DNA of 64,000 nucleotides from Bacteroidales bacterium (GCA_016931855.1 JAFGDZ010000081.1:124001-188000), one strand, 5' to 3'; positions 1 to 8,747 are shown, numbered from the stretch's first letter. The notes: generated by a model from the sequence alone, not told the origin. A program made the numbers and translations.

Positions 1-253
1 TTCCAATAATGGTGTGAGAATATCTATCGGTATTCCATTTCTCCCTATAGGCGGCTAGCGATAGCTCTCCACCAACAGTGATGTCGTCGTTAACACCAAA
101 ATCTAATCCAACGTAAACGGGAAATCCCCATCCCGATAGGCCAACACCAGCATTAACTTGCTTGTTGCCATTACCTAATGATGCTTGTCCAAAGGCGTAA
201 CCACTAACTAAAACAAAAGCCGTTACGGCTAGTACATACTTTAGTGTTCTCAT
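1..253 (-). CDS. Outer-membrane beta-barrel-like protein, N-terminal part only
   Basis: The gene runs off the left edge, so only about 84 residues from its start are visible. They begin MRTLKYVLAVTAF, a clear Sec signal peptide, with a cleavage region near GYAFGQ. The mature part alternates short glycine-rich and aromatic strands (for example GLSGWGFPVYVGLDFGV), the pattern of an outer-membrane beta-barrel. The start ATG is the complement of 251-253. A TATCTTTG box lies about 35 bases upstream. The family cannot be named from this fragment. Signal peptide and barrel-like strands are seen; outer-membrane location is inferred. Confidence 0.7.
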   Translation of the reverse strand, partial: MRTLKYVLAVTAFVLVSGYAFGQASLGNGNKQVNAGVGLSGWGFPVYVGLDFGVNDDITVGGELSLAAYREKWNTDRYSHTIIG

Positions 254-288
254 AGTTGCAGTTTATTTCAATTTTTCTGTTTCGGGTT

Positions 289-296
289 CAAAGATA
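289..296 (-). promoter_or_regulatory. Bacteroidota -7 promoter box for the left-edge gene
   Basis: The minus strand reads TATCTTTG here, an exact fit to the Bacteroidota -7 consensus TAnnTTTG, about 35 bases upstream of the start codon at 253. No convincing TTTG -33 element is seen at the usual 19-21 base spacing, so this is only half a promoter. Confidence 0.35.
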
Positions 297-513
297 CAGC
301 TTCTTTGTAACACATATTAGTAGTGATTTGTTAAGCTATGTAAAGTTTAATCGTATTTTAAGGTGGGTGAACTTTTAGTAAGTAGTTCTAAATTCTGTGA
401 GCTAGCTGTAAGTGAAACGTTTGTAGGCTGTTATTATTATGTATTGGGAAATGCGTGAGTAGCAAGGGCATTCCATTCTTTAGGTTAACATGCTGTAAGT
501 TGCTGTGTATAAA

Positions 514-545
514 AGTAAAGGATGGCTTTTGAGCCATCCTTTACT
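514..545 (-). terminator. Hairpin terminator downstream of fhs
   Basis: A perfect 14-base stem (514-527 with 532-545, arms agtaaaggatggct and its complement) encloses a four-base loop. On the minus strand it lies about 19 bases after the fhs stop and is followed by TTTTATA, as expected of an intrinsic terminator. Confidence 0.8.
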
Positions 546-563
546 GTCTGTTTCTGCTTTAGG

Positions 564-2234
564 CTAGAATAGCCCTGAGATGTTTCCATCGTTATCAATG
601 TCTATTCTTTCCGATGCGGGTTCTTCTGGTAAACCGGGCATACGCATAATTTGACCTGTGATAGGTACAATAAAGCCAGCACCTGCCGCAATCTCAATTT
701 CGCGAACTGTAACCACAAAATCCTTAGGACGACCTAGTAGGTCTGGGTTATCCGATAGCGATTTTTGGGTTTTTGCCATACAAATTGGCAGCTTATCGAG
801 TCCAAGGTTGTAAACCTTTTTAAGCGCAGTTTTTGCCGCTGCGGTGTAATCCACAGCATTGGCTCCGTATATTTTTTTGGCAATGGTTTCAATTTTTGCC
901 TCGGGGGTATCGTCCCAGTTGTATAGGGGCTTGTGGCAGCATCCGCACTGTTCTGTGGTTTTTGCAACAATCTCGGCAAGTTCAATGGCGCCTCCGCCAC
1001 CTTTTGCCCAAACCTCAATAATAGAAACGGGCACACCCATTTCTAGGCCAGTTTTCTTAATGAACTCAACCTCTTCGTCGGTATCGGTGGTAAATCGGTT
1101 AACGGCAACAACGGGGCAAATGTTAAACAGCTTCATGTTCTCAATGTGCTTCTGAAGGTTTTCAATACCCTTCCTTAGTGCATCCATATTGGGCTGTGTA
1201 ACCTCTTTTACGTTCATTCCTCCGTGGTACTTAAGTGCACGAACGGTAGCAACAAGCACAACTGCGCTTGGGCTTAGCCCTGCGTAGCCGCACTTAATAT
1301 CAAGGAACTTTTCTGCACCAAGGTCAAATCCAAATCCGGCTTCGGTAACTACATAGTCACTAAAGGTTAAACCCATTTTGGTGGCAACAACGGAGTTGGT
1401 TCCCTGTGCAATATTGGCAAATGGACCACCGTGAATAATGGCAGGTGTGCCCTCAATGGTTTGAACCAGGTTTGGCAGCATGGCATCCTTTAACAGAGCA
1501 GCCATAGCGCCTTCGGCCTTTAGGTCGCGTGCGTAAATGGGCTTTTTATCGAAGGTGTAGCCAATAAAAATATTACCAAGCCTACGCTTTAAATCCTCCA
1601 TATTCTCTGCAAGGCAAAGAATTGCCATAACCTCTGATGCGGCTGTGATATCGAAACCCGTTTCGCGAGGAATACCAGAGCCTGTGCCGCCCAATCCAAC
1701 AATGATGGTGCGCAGCGAGCGGTCGTTCATGTCCATTACCCGTTTCCAGCTTATGGTGCGAGGGTCTAGGTTAAGTGAGTGCTTTTTGCTTTGTATGTTA
1801 TTGTCGATAAGGGCTGCTAGCAGATTATGAGCCTTCTCAACAGCGGCAAAGTCGCCGGTAAAGTGAAGGTTGATATCCTCCATGGGTAGTACCTGAGAGA
1901 ACCCACCACCCGTTGCACCTCCTTTAATGCCAAAAACTGGCCCCAGCGATGGTTCACGAAGCACCACCGTGGTTTTTTTACCAATGCGGTTAAGCGCCTG
2001 GGAAAGACCAATGGATACGGTGGTTTTACCCTCTCCTGCAGGTGTTGGCGATATTGCCGAAACCAGTATAAGCTTACTCTTTTGGTACTTAGCCTTATCT
2101 ATAAGCTTAAGCGGGAGCTTTGCTTTGTATTTTCCGTAAGGGATTAGCTCATCTTGCGGAACACCAAGTTTATCGGCTATTTCCGTAATAGGTTTCATCT
2201 TAACCTCTTGGGCAATGTCAATGTCTGATTTCAT
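564..2234 (-). CDS. fhs: Formate--tetrahydrofolate ligase
   Basis: This enzyme joins formate to tetrahydrofolate using ATP, giving 10-formyl-THF for one-carbon metabolism in the cytoplasm. The 556-residue length is normal for the monofunctional bacterial enzyme. Visible hallmarks are the P-loop TPAGEGKTT at 64-72, the REPSLGPVFGIKGGATGGG block near 93-111, MDMNDRSLR, and the glycine-rich HGGPFANIAQGTNS segment. The ATG at 2234 begins MKSDIDIAQE and matches the family's usual N-terminus. It is a single-gene unit: a terminator follows, and a 371-base gap precedes it. No partner folate genes (fchA, folD) are nearby. The family identification is very secure; whether it serves anabolism or acetogenesis-type formate use cannot be told from here. 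Confidence 0.97.
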   Translation of the reverse strand: MKSDIDIAQEVKMKPITEIADKLGVPQDELIPYGKYKAKLPLKLIDKAKYQKSKLILVSAISPTPAGEGKTTVSIGLSQALNRIGKKTTVVLREPSLGPVFGIKGGATGGGFSQVLPMEDINLHFTGDFAAVEKAHNLLAALIDNNIQSKKHSLNLDPRTISWKRVMDMNDRSLRTIIVGLGGTGSGIPRETGFDITAASEVMAILCLAENMEDLKRRLGNIFIGYTFDKKPIYARDLKAEGAMAALLKDAMLPNLVQTIEGTPAIIHGGPFANIAQGTNSVVATKMGLTFSDYVVTEAGFGFDLGAEKFLDIKCGYAGLSPSAVVLVATVRALKYHGGMNVKEVTQPNMDALRKGIENLQKHIENMKLFNICPVVAVNRFTTDTDEEVEFIKKTGLEMGVPVSIIEVWAKGGGGAIELAEIVAKTTEQCGCCHKPLYNWDDTPEAKIETIAKKIYGANAVDYTAAAKTALKKVYNLGLDKLPICMAKTQKSLSDNPDLLGRPKDFVVTVREIEIAAGAGFIVPITGQIMRMPGLPEEPASERIDIDNDGNISGLF

Positions 2235-2605
2235 GATTGCGCGGTTTTGATAGGTTTTTATAACTAGTTTACCAAGTTAACAAAAAAGAAGGGAAAAGGA
2301 TTAATAGGGAGGATGATTATTTGGATGAAGGGATCGTGTTTGCTCTTATTTTGCTGGTACAAGAGTTTTGGATTGTGTTCCTAATCTATAGTTTCTGGCG
2401 TGGGAATTAACGTGTTATCTGTGTTTTGTATTTAGTGCTTGGTGTATAGTCTCGTCTAAGGTCGAGACAGGTTGTTTAGTTAGGTCTTCTTGAATCTAGA
2501 ATCCTACACAAAATACCGCTCCTAAGTGTTATTCTAGGTAGTGGAGTTTGGGTTCCAGAGTCTTTTGTCTAAAATCTATAATCTAACGTCTAAAATCTGT
2601 CTTTC
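2235..2605. other. Intergenic region carrying short degenerate repeats
   Basis: No coding frame is convincing in these 371 bases between two minus-strand genes. Near 2405-2426 there is an aattaacgtgttatctgtg segment resembling the repeat family described at 6390-6516, and at 2568-2602 a tctaaaatct-type tract. The rest shows no RNA gene or clear promoter. Confidence 0.55.
2568..2602. repeat. TCTAAAAT/TTAGACGTTAGA-type short tandem tract
   Basis: The word gtctaaaatct occurs twice, with tataatctaac variants between. On the minus strand it reads as iterated TTAGA-type words. The same kind of wording occurs at 6354-6377 and 6431-6467, again just outside mevalonate-pathway genes. It lies immediately after the stop of the mevalonate kinase gene. 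Confidence 0.6.
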
Positions 2606-3559
2606 TCATTCCGACAGGTAAACCGGTATATTCTGTACTCCCTTACTTTGTAGGTAGTTTTGAGCTTGGGCGTAGTTATGGGCAAAACCTATTAGAAAGC
2701 CGCCACCACCAGAGCCGCATAGCTTAAGGTTAAACAAATTGGTGGAATTCCCGTAATCCCAAAGCTCGCGCTGGGTTTCGGGAATTAGCGTTTCTAGCGT
2801 TTGGCGTTGGAATGCGGATAGCTCCGCTAATCTATCCCAAAAAGAGGGCGTTATTCCTGTGGTAATACTATCAATACAGCTGTTGGTTAGGTTTATTAAC
2901 TTTTTTGCATCGTTGGTAAGGATCCCGTTGGGTTGAAACGTTTCAAGAAACTGGGTAACCAGTGGCCCTGTTTTTCCTGGTTTACCAGAATCAATAAGGA
3001 ATATTCCGCTTGTACTTTCGTTGTGCGCTCTGGGTATGCTAATGGGCTGTATCCTATCTATAGACTCAATTAAAAGTGGAGACTTTAGGTAACAGCTCAG
3101 TGGGTCTATTCCTGAGCTCTTCCCGTGGAAAAAGCTCTCTATATCCATAAAAACGGAGCGTAGCAAGGGGATTTGTTCTGGTTCAATTTTCCCTTTTTTT
3201 AGCGATTTGTCTATTGCGTAGCGGCTGTAAATTGCTGCGCACAGAGCGCCAGAGCTGCCTAATCCGTAGCTCTGAGGTATGCTTGACTCAAAGTACAGCC
3301 CTTTTTGTATGTCGTCGGCAAAGGCGGTAATGTCAATGTAGCTACCCAGCGCATCGTTCTTTTGCATGTACGCGTACAGCTCTGCAAGCTGATTGTTACT
3401 GGTGCGGGCAAAGTCTATATCGGTGTACTTATCGTCGTTAATAAAGCTAAGTTCGCCCTGGAAGTGGGTGTATGGAATGCTAAGTGCTTTTGAACCAATT
3501 AGGATGGAGTACTCTCCGAATAGGAGTATTTTTGAGTAGTACCTATTTCGTTGCTTCAT
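2606..3559 (-). CDS. Mevalonate kinase (GHMP kinase family)
   Basis: Predicted to phosphorylate mevalonate with ATP in the cytoplasm, the step after HMG-CoA reductase. The 317-residue protein opens with YSKILLFGEYSIL, the conserved GHMP N-terminal strand. It has the phosphate-binding motif IPQSYGLGSSGA at 94-105 and the HGKSSGIDP motif at 145-153, which supplies the catalytic aspartate (D152). A C-terminal LKLCGSGGGGFLIGF segment is GHMP motif 3. HGKSSGIDP is typical of mevalonate kinases rather than galacto- or homoserine kinases. It is set apart from the main mevalonate run by the opposite-strand FadL gene, so it is probably transcribed separately. Family is certain; mevalonate as substrate is inferred from motif 2 and the neighbouring pathway. 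Confidence 0.85.
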   Translation of the reverse strand: MKQRNRYYSKILLFGEYSILIGSKALSIPYTHFQGELSFINDDKYTDIDFARTSNNQLAELYAYMQKNDALGSYIDITAFADDIQKGLYFESSIPQSYGLGSSGALCAAIYSRYAIDKSLKKGKIEPEQIPLLRSVFMDIESFFHGKSSGIDPLSCYLKSPLLIESIDRIQPISIPRAHNESTSGIFLIDSGKPGKTGPLVTQFLETFQPNGILTNDAKKLINLTNSCIDSITTGITPSFWDRLAELSAFQRQTLETLIPETQRELWDYGNSTNLFNLKLCGSGGGGFLIGFAHNYAQAQNYLQSKGVQNIPVYLSE

Positions 3560-3696
3560 GCGTTTGTGTAGTAAGATGATAGTAAAATGGGTTGATATTT
3601 TACCATTCTTAGCAAAACAGGAATGGCCATAAATGGTTCAGTACAGCATCAATAAAACCTGACTAAATATATTATACAGCATCTTTACCTTTGCTT

Positions 3697-3732
3697 TTTG
3701 ATTAATACCTAACAAGGATTGGCATAGTTTTG
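3697..3732 (+). promoter_or_regulatory. Possible promoter for the FadL-family gene
   Basis: TTTG at 3697-3700 and TAGTTTTG at 3725-3732 fit the Bacteroidota -33 and -7 boxes. The 24-base spacing is longer than usual, and the start codon follows 36 bases later. Confidence 0.3.
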
Positions 3733-3768
3733 TTTACTTTGTTTGAATAAAACATTAAACATAAATAT

Positions 3769-5111
3769 ATGAATCACAGGAATATTGTTTTTACCTGCCT
3801 AACGGTATTGCTTTTTGCTCCGCTTATGTCGGTTGGACAAATGGATAATCTTGCCAATATGAGCGCAAAGTGGGTGCGTTCAAACGTTAGGAATGCGGCT
3901 ACCGATGCTGCCGATATTGTAAACTATAACCCTGCGGGCTTAACTAGTATGAACAACGGCATTCATTTTAGCCTTAGCAACCAAACGCTTTTTAGGAAAC
4001 CTCAGCACTCCTTTAACTTGGGAATGGGAGAGCAGTCGTACGAGCAGGATGGAATAGACCCAATTCTTCCCATGTTTTACGCGGCTTATAAGGTTAATAA
4101 ACTTGCGTTCTACTCTGGTGTTTACGTTTCGGGTGGTGGGGCATCGGCAAACTACCCCAACGGTTCCATAACAACCAACCTTATGGGTTTAAGAATACTT
4201 ATGGATGCTAATGCCGCTATCCCTGGCGATGCTGCCGATTATAAGATGGTTTCCAATCAGCACCTAAAGGCATCATCGTACTACCTTACCGTTCCAATTG
4301 GAGTGGCTTACGCCATTAACGAGAAGCTATCGGTTTCTGTTGGTGCTCGGTATCTAAAGGGAATAAACAAAACTGAGGCCGGAATGGAGCTTGCAGGTTC
4401 TAAGGACTTACCTGATAGCCCTTTTAGCGTAAACTATAATGCCTATGCCAATGGCTTTGGAGGTGTGTTTGGGGTAAACTATAAGGCTACGGATAGGCTT
4501 AACCTTTCGGCTCACTTTGAGACAAAGGTTAAAATGGAGTTCGAAACCGAGGATTTTGAGGGCAATGTACCCCTAACCGCAAACGGTAAAAGAGCCGTAG
4601 AGACCTTCCCGCTGTGCTAAACACAGGGCTTATGTACAAAATTACCGATAAGTTTAGTGTTGGTGCCGATTATAACTACTACTTCCAAACCTATGCCGAT
4701 TGGGGTAAGATTAAAGACCCGCGCAGAACCGATGTCTATCTTTATGAAGCATCGGATGTTGCGGGCGATTGCTACACCGCTAACCTAGGATTTTACTACC
4801 AGCTATCGCCAAAACTTGAGCTTAGTACTGGTTGCAGCTATACCGCTTTTGAGTATGATGATAAGGAGTTGTACTACACAATACTAGGTCCATACGAGGC
4901 GCTTAAGAACAATAACTTTAACGTGGGTATAGGCGCTGGTTACAAGGTAACAGAGAAGATTCAGGTTGATTTGGCCTTTGCCCGTACATTCTGGAAGGAT
5001 TATACAATTAATGCCATTAGTGCAGCTAATCCGCTAATGCCAAATGGGTTACCTGTAAAAACAACCGATAAGGGTTATGTTATTGCAGTTGGATTTGATT
5101 TTAGTTTCTAG
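3769..5111 (+). pseudogene. FadL/OmpP1-family outer-membrane transporter, broken by a frameshift
   Basis: Two frames together encode one FadL-type barrel for uptake of long-chain fatty acids or other hydrophobic compounds. The first frame (3769-4620, 283 residues) starts with a signal peptide MNHRNIVFTCLTVLLF and carries the family's NPAGL motif (YNPAGLTSMNNG). It then runs off into VETFPLC and stops. The second frame (to 5111) continues without a gap as SRRDLPAVLNTGLMYKI and ends with an aromatic barrel strand VIAVGFDFSF. The switch is -1 and lies in the stretch 4588-4605 (ggtaaaagagccgtagag); one extra A in the aaaa run would restore a single frame of about 448 codons. The rest is intact, so this is either a recent mutation, a phase-variable tract or a sequence error. 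Confidence 0.8.
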
Positions 5112-5132
5112 ATAGAGCTGAACGTAAAGAGG

Positions 5133-5159
5133 AAAGGGTGGTCCATTGGGCCTCCCTTT
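5133..5159. terminator. Bidirectional hairpin between converging genes
   Basis: Arms aaagggtgg (5133-5141) and cctcccttt (5151-5159) pair with one mismatch. The plus-strand side is followed by a T-rich stretch. It sits between the convergent FadL-family gene and the diphosphomevalonate decarboxylase gene and could serve both. Confidence 0.6.
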
Positions 5160-5180
5160 TCTTGTATGCTATGTGCTAAC

Positions 5181-6272
5181 TTATACTAGTTCAGGTCCCT
5201 TTCCACAAGAATCGAAAATTACCTTTTGGTTCTCGCACAAAGGCTTTAGCTGCTCGTTAACAAAGGCCTCAACAATGGGGGCAACATCGCTGGTGTAAAG
5301 CAGGTGGATGTTTGGCCCGGCATCAATGGTAAAGCCAATGTTTATGTCCTTTTCGGTGCGGAAGGCCTTAATCAGCTCAATTATTTGCAACGATTGGGGC
5401 TTTAGCAGCATAGGTTGATTTTTGGAGCTCATAATTAGGCCGTGAAGCGTCAGGGCTTCGCTTTCGGCAATATCGAAAAAGCGCTTTAAATCGCCTTTGC
5501 GAAGGGCTTTAAGTATGGCGTTAAGGTTTATTCTGGCCTCGGCGTAGCGCGCATCGGCAAAGGGATGGTTAGCCATTAGCGCATGTCCTTGTGTGCTAGA
5601 TAAAACCTTTGGCGATGAGCTTACCACCAGAATGGCGTCGCGCATCTCGGAGAATTTGGGGTCAACAATTGGCGATAGCGAAAGGGCGTACTCGTTGGTT
5701 GAGTTGGGAAGTTCAGGTAGGTAACCCCATTCCTGCCAGCCACCAAAAACGGAGCGCGAAGCGCTACCAGAGCCCAAACGTGCAACGTACGATGCTTTGC
5801 GTAGGAATGGCGAGCCAAATCCAAGGTTACCCTTTATTTGCTCCTCTATGTGGCAAAGGCACAGCGCCAGCGATGCAAATCCCGATGCCGATGAGGCTAT
5901 TCCCACCGAATGCGGAAAGCTGTTTACCGTAGTTACCTTGGCTTCTACATTAGCAAGGAAAGGGAACAGCGGTTCTACGTTGCGTAGGAACTGCTCTATG
6001 CGTGGAGCAAACTCTTTACCCTCGGGATTGATGGTAAGCGAGAAGCCTTTAGGGGAGTACTTAACCTCAAGTTGGGTTTGCGTGTAGCACCCATTAAGCG
6101 AAAAGCTTAACGAGGGGTTTTGTGGAATTTGTCCATCCTTTTTGCCCCAGTACTTTACTATGGCAATATTTGATGGGGCTTTCCAACCCGACTTAAACTC
6201 ATTACCTGCGCTCTTAAGCTGCTCAGTACCCACTGCGTTTTGGGTAAACTCGGTCCATTTACTCTTTGCCAT
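5181..6272 (-). CDS. mvaD: Diphosphomevalonate decarboxylase
   Basis: Converts mevalonate diphosphate to isopentenyl diphosphate with ATP, the last step of the classical mevalonate pathway. The 363-residue protein has the diagnostic SNIAIVKYWGKK motif at 34-45, the NPSLSFSLN strand, the phosphate loop HSVGIASSASGFASLALC, and a C-terminal DAGPNIHLL motif that is the family's active-site region. I place the start at 6272 (MAKSKWTEFTQ). The frame stays open to 6326, but the extra 18 residues (MYLKYFVYIYFFKKK) are AT-rich, do not look like the family and have no better ribosome site. It is separated by 232 bases of repeats from the GYDIA kinase gene on the same strand. Confidence 0.93.
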   Translation of the reverse strand: MAKSKWTEFTQNAVGTEQLKSAGNEFKSGWKAPSNIAIVKYWGKKDGQIPQNPSLSFSLNGCYTQTQLEVKYSPKGFSLTINPEGKEFAPRIEQFLRNVEPLFPFLANVEAKVTTVNSFPHSVGIASSASGFASLALCLCHIEEQIKGNLGFGSPFLRKASYVARLGSGSASRSVFGGWQEWGYLPELPNSTNEYALSLSPIVDPKFSEMRDAILVVSSSPKVLSSTQGHALMANHPFADARYAEARINLNAILKALRKGDLKRFFDIAESEALTLHGLIMSSKNQPMLLKPQSLQIIELIKAFRTEKDINIGFTIDAGPNIHLLYTSDVAPIVEAFVNEQLKPLCENQKVIFDSCGKGPELV

Positions 6273-6353
6273 CCCAGTGAACTTTTTTTTGAAAAAGTAA
6301 ATATATACAAAGTATTTGAGATACAAGGGGAGAGTTGTGAAACGGAGAAAGAA

Positions 6354-6467
6354 CAGATGTTAGATGCTAGATAGAAACCAGAGGTAGTTAATCTGTGATG
6401 ATTTTTACAATTGGTGTTATCTGTGTTCTATGATTAGATGTTAGACGCTAGACATTAGACAGAAAAC
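6354..6467. repeat. TTAGAYGYTAGA-type word repeats
   Basis: Two tracts, 6354-6377 (cagatgttagatgctagata) and 6431-6467 (gattagatgttagacgctag, then acattagac), are built from iterated ttagatg/ttagacg/ctagac words. A related tract in the opposite sense lies at 2568-2602. They occupy the gap between mvaD and the GYDIA kinase gene. Confidence 0.65.
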
Positions 6468-6516
6468 AACATCCATTAATTGGTGAAAATTCGTAAAATC
6501 CGTGTTATTCGCGTTC
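6390..6516. repeat. Pair of degenerate ~39-base direct repeats
   Basis: The segments 6390-6428 and 6478-6516 align over about 39 bases, sharing the pattern aat..GTG......taaAAT..gTGTTAT....GTTC, roughly 60 percent identical by eye. The second copy overlaps the last codons of the GYDIA kinase gene. A shorter relative lies near 2405-2426. Confidence 0.55.
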
Positions 6517-7416
6517 CATCACAATATCACCATACCCAAATACAGGATTTAGATTATGGCCTGCAATGTAGCGCTTTGTGTACTCCATTCCCAGAGGAGA
6601 GATGAATAGGGCAAAATCGCCACCCCACGCACCAAGAGATTTTACAGTTCCGTTAAAGTCCGCAAAACGTTTTTGTTTGATGGGCGTGGAACCAATTAGC
6701 TTGGCTATCATAACCTCGTGACTATCAATGATGTCCACTAGTTGCGCTACGCTTTGCGCTTGCATAAATGCATTGGAAAGGGCTGATACGCTCTCAATAT
6801 CAGCTTTGCTGAAATTGTTGCTAGTTAATCCTTTTATGGATGCTGCGCTGCTCTGCTTTTTCCCTAGATAGGCAAAAACGGCATTGCTTGTTAGTGCTTG
6901 GGGCAGGCCAACTGGCTTGGTTATATGAGTGTTGCTGTTTAGTTGAAACGAGAATGGGCTATTCTGAGTTGCTGCAATAACATCGTATCCAGAGCCGTTG
7001 CTGGTTTGCTGGTGTAGTGTAAAGGCATCAACATTAAGCAGCTGCGCTACTAGCGACGTTAGGGTAGAGCTACTCCCAAGCCCCCATTGGAGGTCAAAAT
7101 CGGCATCAACCCTAATGCTTTTTGATAGTAGGGCATTGGGATTGAGGCTTAGGTTACTGGCCGTTTTTAGTAGCATGGCCAGATTCTCCGCTACCGATTG
7201 TGACGTTGTGCTTACAATAGTGAAACTGGGCAAGCTGAACTTGGCGCTAAACCAAAGCGTGTTGTTGCTATAGCTGTTCCATTCCAGCGTACTGCTGTTG
7301 TTGCTGGAAACAGTTAGCTGCTGACCAAAGCGCACGGGAAGCACAATGGCCGTTGCGCCGGCAAGTACAAAGTACTCGGCAGTGAGTAGCAGCTTTCCGT
7401 TTGCCCGTAGTGTCAT
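6505..7416 (-). CDS. GYDIA-family GHMP kinase, possible phosphomevalonate kinase
   Basis: A 303-residue GHMP-fold kinase. It opens with RANGKLLLTAEYFVLAGA, has the phosphate loop WGLGSSSTLTS at 111-121, and the GSGYDVIAA motif at 141-149 that gives the GYDIA family its name. The family is mostly found in Bacteroidota, and its substrate is not firmly known. The start lies four bases after the HMG-CoA reductase stop, so the two are almost certainly co-transcribed and translationally linked. With mevalonate kinase and decarboxylase present and no classical phosphomevalonate kinase in view, it is the natural candidate for phosphorylating mevalonate 5-phosphate. Family is seen; substrate is inferred from context only. 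Confidence 0.8.
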   Translation of the reverse strand: MTLRANGKLLLTAEYFVLAGATAIVLPVRFGQQLTVSSNNSSTLEWNSYSNNTLWFSAKFSLPSFTIVSTTSQSVAENLAMLLKTASNLSLNPNALLSKSIRVDADFDLQWGLGSSSTLTSLVAQLLNVDAFTLHQQTSNGSGYDVIAATQNSPFSFQLNSNTHITKPVGLPQALTSNAVFAYLGKKQSSAASIKGLTSNNFSKADIESVSALSNAFMQAQSVAQLVDIIDSHEVMIAKLIGSTPIKQKRFADFNGTVKSLGAWGGDFALFISPLGMEYTKRYIAGHNLNPVFGYGDIVMERE

Positions 7417-7420
7417 TGTG

Positions 7421-8716
7421 CTAATTCCCTTTTACGTTCTCAGCAAAGGCCTTAACGGCAGAGTAGCTAACGGTTCTGTTCTGAAAATGGAGCGTTGCGG
7501 CCTCTCTGGTTTTATCGTCCACCGCAAGCGATGAGAGTATGTTGGAGAGGTGCATCTTCATGTGTCCTTTCTGTATGCCCGTTGTTACAAGGCTTTTAAC
7601 GGCTGCAAAGTTGCTTGCTAGCCCAACTGCTGCGGCAATGGTCATTAGTTCCTTTGCCGATGGGTTGCCAAGTAGCCCAACCGATAGCTTGGCTAGCGGG
7701 TGGATATTGGTTATGCCTCCCACTGTTCCAATGGCAAGGGGGATGGTTAGGCTTATGCTGAACGTATCGTTTTGTAGCTGGCATTGGCTTAGTGAGCGGT
7801 AGGTTCCGCTGCTGCTGGCGTAGGTGTGAGCCCCTGCCTCGGCAGCCCTAAAATCGTTGCCAGTGGCTATGAGTACGGCATCTATACCATTCATAATGCC
7901 CTTGTTGTGGGTGGTGGCGCGGTATGGGTCGGCATTGGCAATATCGAAGGCTAGCTTTAGCTTTTGAGCTAGCTGCTCTCCGCTAATATCTTGGTTAAGA
8001 GCTGCTAGGCTACTTACGCTGCACTTGGCCTTAACGGTAACTAGGCACTCGGGCGTGTTGTTGCTAAGTATTGCCATAACAACTTGGGCTTTGCCTGCAA
8101 AGAGCGCTTCCAGTCCGTTGCCCATCTCCTCAAGGCAGGTGTTGATGAAGTTGGCGCCCATGGAATCAACCGTTTCAAACCTAACCGATAGGCGGAAAAG
8201 GTTGGGTTGCACGGCGGGAAGGCTTTCGATGGAGGCGCTTAGCACCCCACCTCCGCGTTTCTCCATGCTCTGGGTGGTTGGTTTTATTAGGTCGATAAGG
8301 GTATCGGTAATGCCCTTTTGGTTGTTGGTAACCTCGTGGCTGCTGCCGCTCCAGGTAAAGTAAACGTGCCCTAGCTTAACGGTGCTAATGCTTTCAACGG
8401 TAAACCCACCGTGTTGACTCCAGAACTTAGCGCTGGCTGCAGCGGCTGCTACCACAGAGCTCTCCTCTGTTACCATGGGTACATGGTAAACCTTTCCGTT
8501 TACCATTACGTTTGGGGCAATGGAGTAGGGGAGATGATAGCTGCTCACCGTGTTCTCGGATAGTTCGGTAAAGGCCTCGGCAAACTGCTTATTGGTTGAT
8601 ATAAAGCCTTGTAGCCAATTTATATCTATATCGCTTTGCGAAATTAGCTGTGCTACAAATGCCTGCTTCTCCTTTATGGTTAGCTTGGAGAAGCTGTTTA
8701 CTATGTTGTTGGTCAT
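7421..8716 (-). CDS. mvaA: Hydroxymethylglutaryl-CoA reductase, class II
   Basis: Interconverts HMG-CoA and mevalonate with NAD(P)H in the cytoplasm. The 431-residue protein is of the class II (Pseudomonas mevalonii MvaA) type. Catalytic positions can be read: the glutamate pair EE at 84-85 in VTEESSVVAAAA, K272 in NKGIMNGIDAV, D288 in TGNDFRAAEAGA, and H385 in GIQKGHMKMHL. The substrate segment DSMGANFINT is at 184-193. These positions are close to those of the P. mevalonii enzyme. Class II enzymes work biosynthetically in many bacteria despite the name 'degradative'. The gene is downstream of the AT-rich orphan at 8748 and four bases upstream of the GYDIA kinase, inside a same-strand run that begins with acyl-CoA carboxylase genes. 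Confidence 0.96.
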   Translation of the reverse strand: MTNNIVNSFSKLTIKEKQAFVAQLISQSDIDINWLQGFISTNKQFAEAFTELSENTVSSYHLPYSIAPNVMVNGKVYHVPMVTEESSVVAAAAASAKFWSQHGGFTVESISTVKLGHVYFTWSGSSHEVTNNQKGITDTLIDLIKPTTQSMEKRGGGVLSASIESLPAVQPNLFRLSVRFETVDSMGANFINTCLEEMGNGLEALFAGKAQVVMAILSNNTPECLVTVKAKCSVSSLAALNQDISGEQLAQKLKLAFDIANADPYRATTHNKGIMNGIDAVLIATGNDFRAAEAGAHTYASSSGTYRSLSQCQLQNDTFSISLTIPLAIGTVGGITNIHPLAKLSVGLLGNPSAKELMTIAAAVGLASNFAAVKSLVTTGIQKGHMKMHLSNILSSLAVDDKTREAATLHFQNRTVSYSAVKAFAENVKGN

Positions 8717-8747
8717 TGTTGCTTAAGTTCTGATTGAGTTTTGCATT

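Larger units (their letters stand above)
254..563. other. Intergenic region without a gene
   Basis: This region separates the left-edge gene and fhs, both on the minus strand. It holds the TATCTTTG box at 289-296 and the hairpin terminator at 514-545. The middle part is AT-rich, and I see no open frame, RNA gene or repeat in it. Confidence 0.6.

Noticed and set aside
4585-4625. Programmed -1 frameshifting in the FadL-family gene
   Set aside because: The local bases (ggtaaaagagcc) do not form a classical X-XXY-YYZ slippery site and no clear downstream structure is seen; a simple base loss is more likely.
6273-6326. Longer N-terminus of diphosphomevalonate decarboxylase
   Set aside because: The additional residues are AT-rich, Phe/Lys/Tyr-heavy and unlike the family; MAKSKW at 6272 is a better start.
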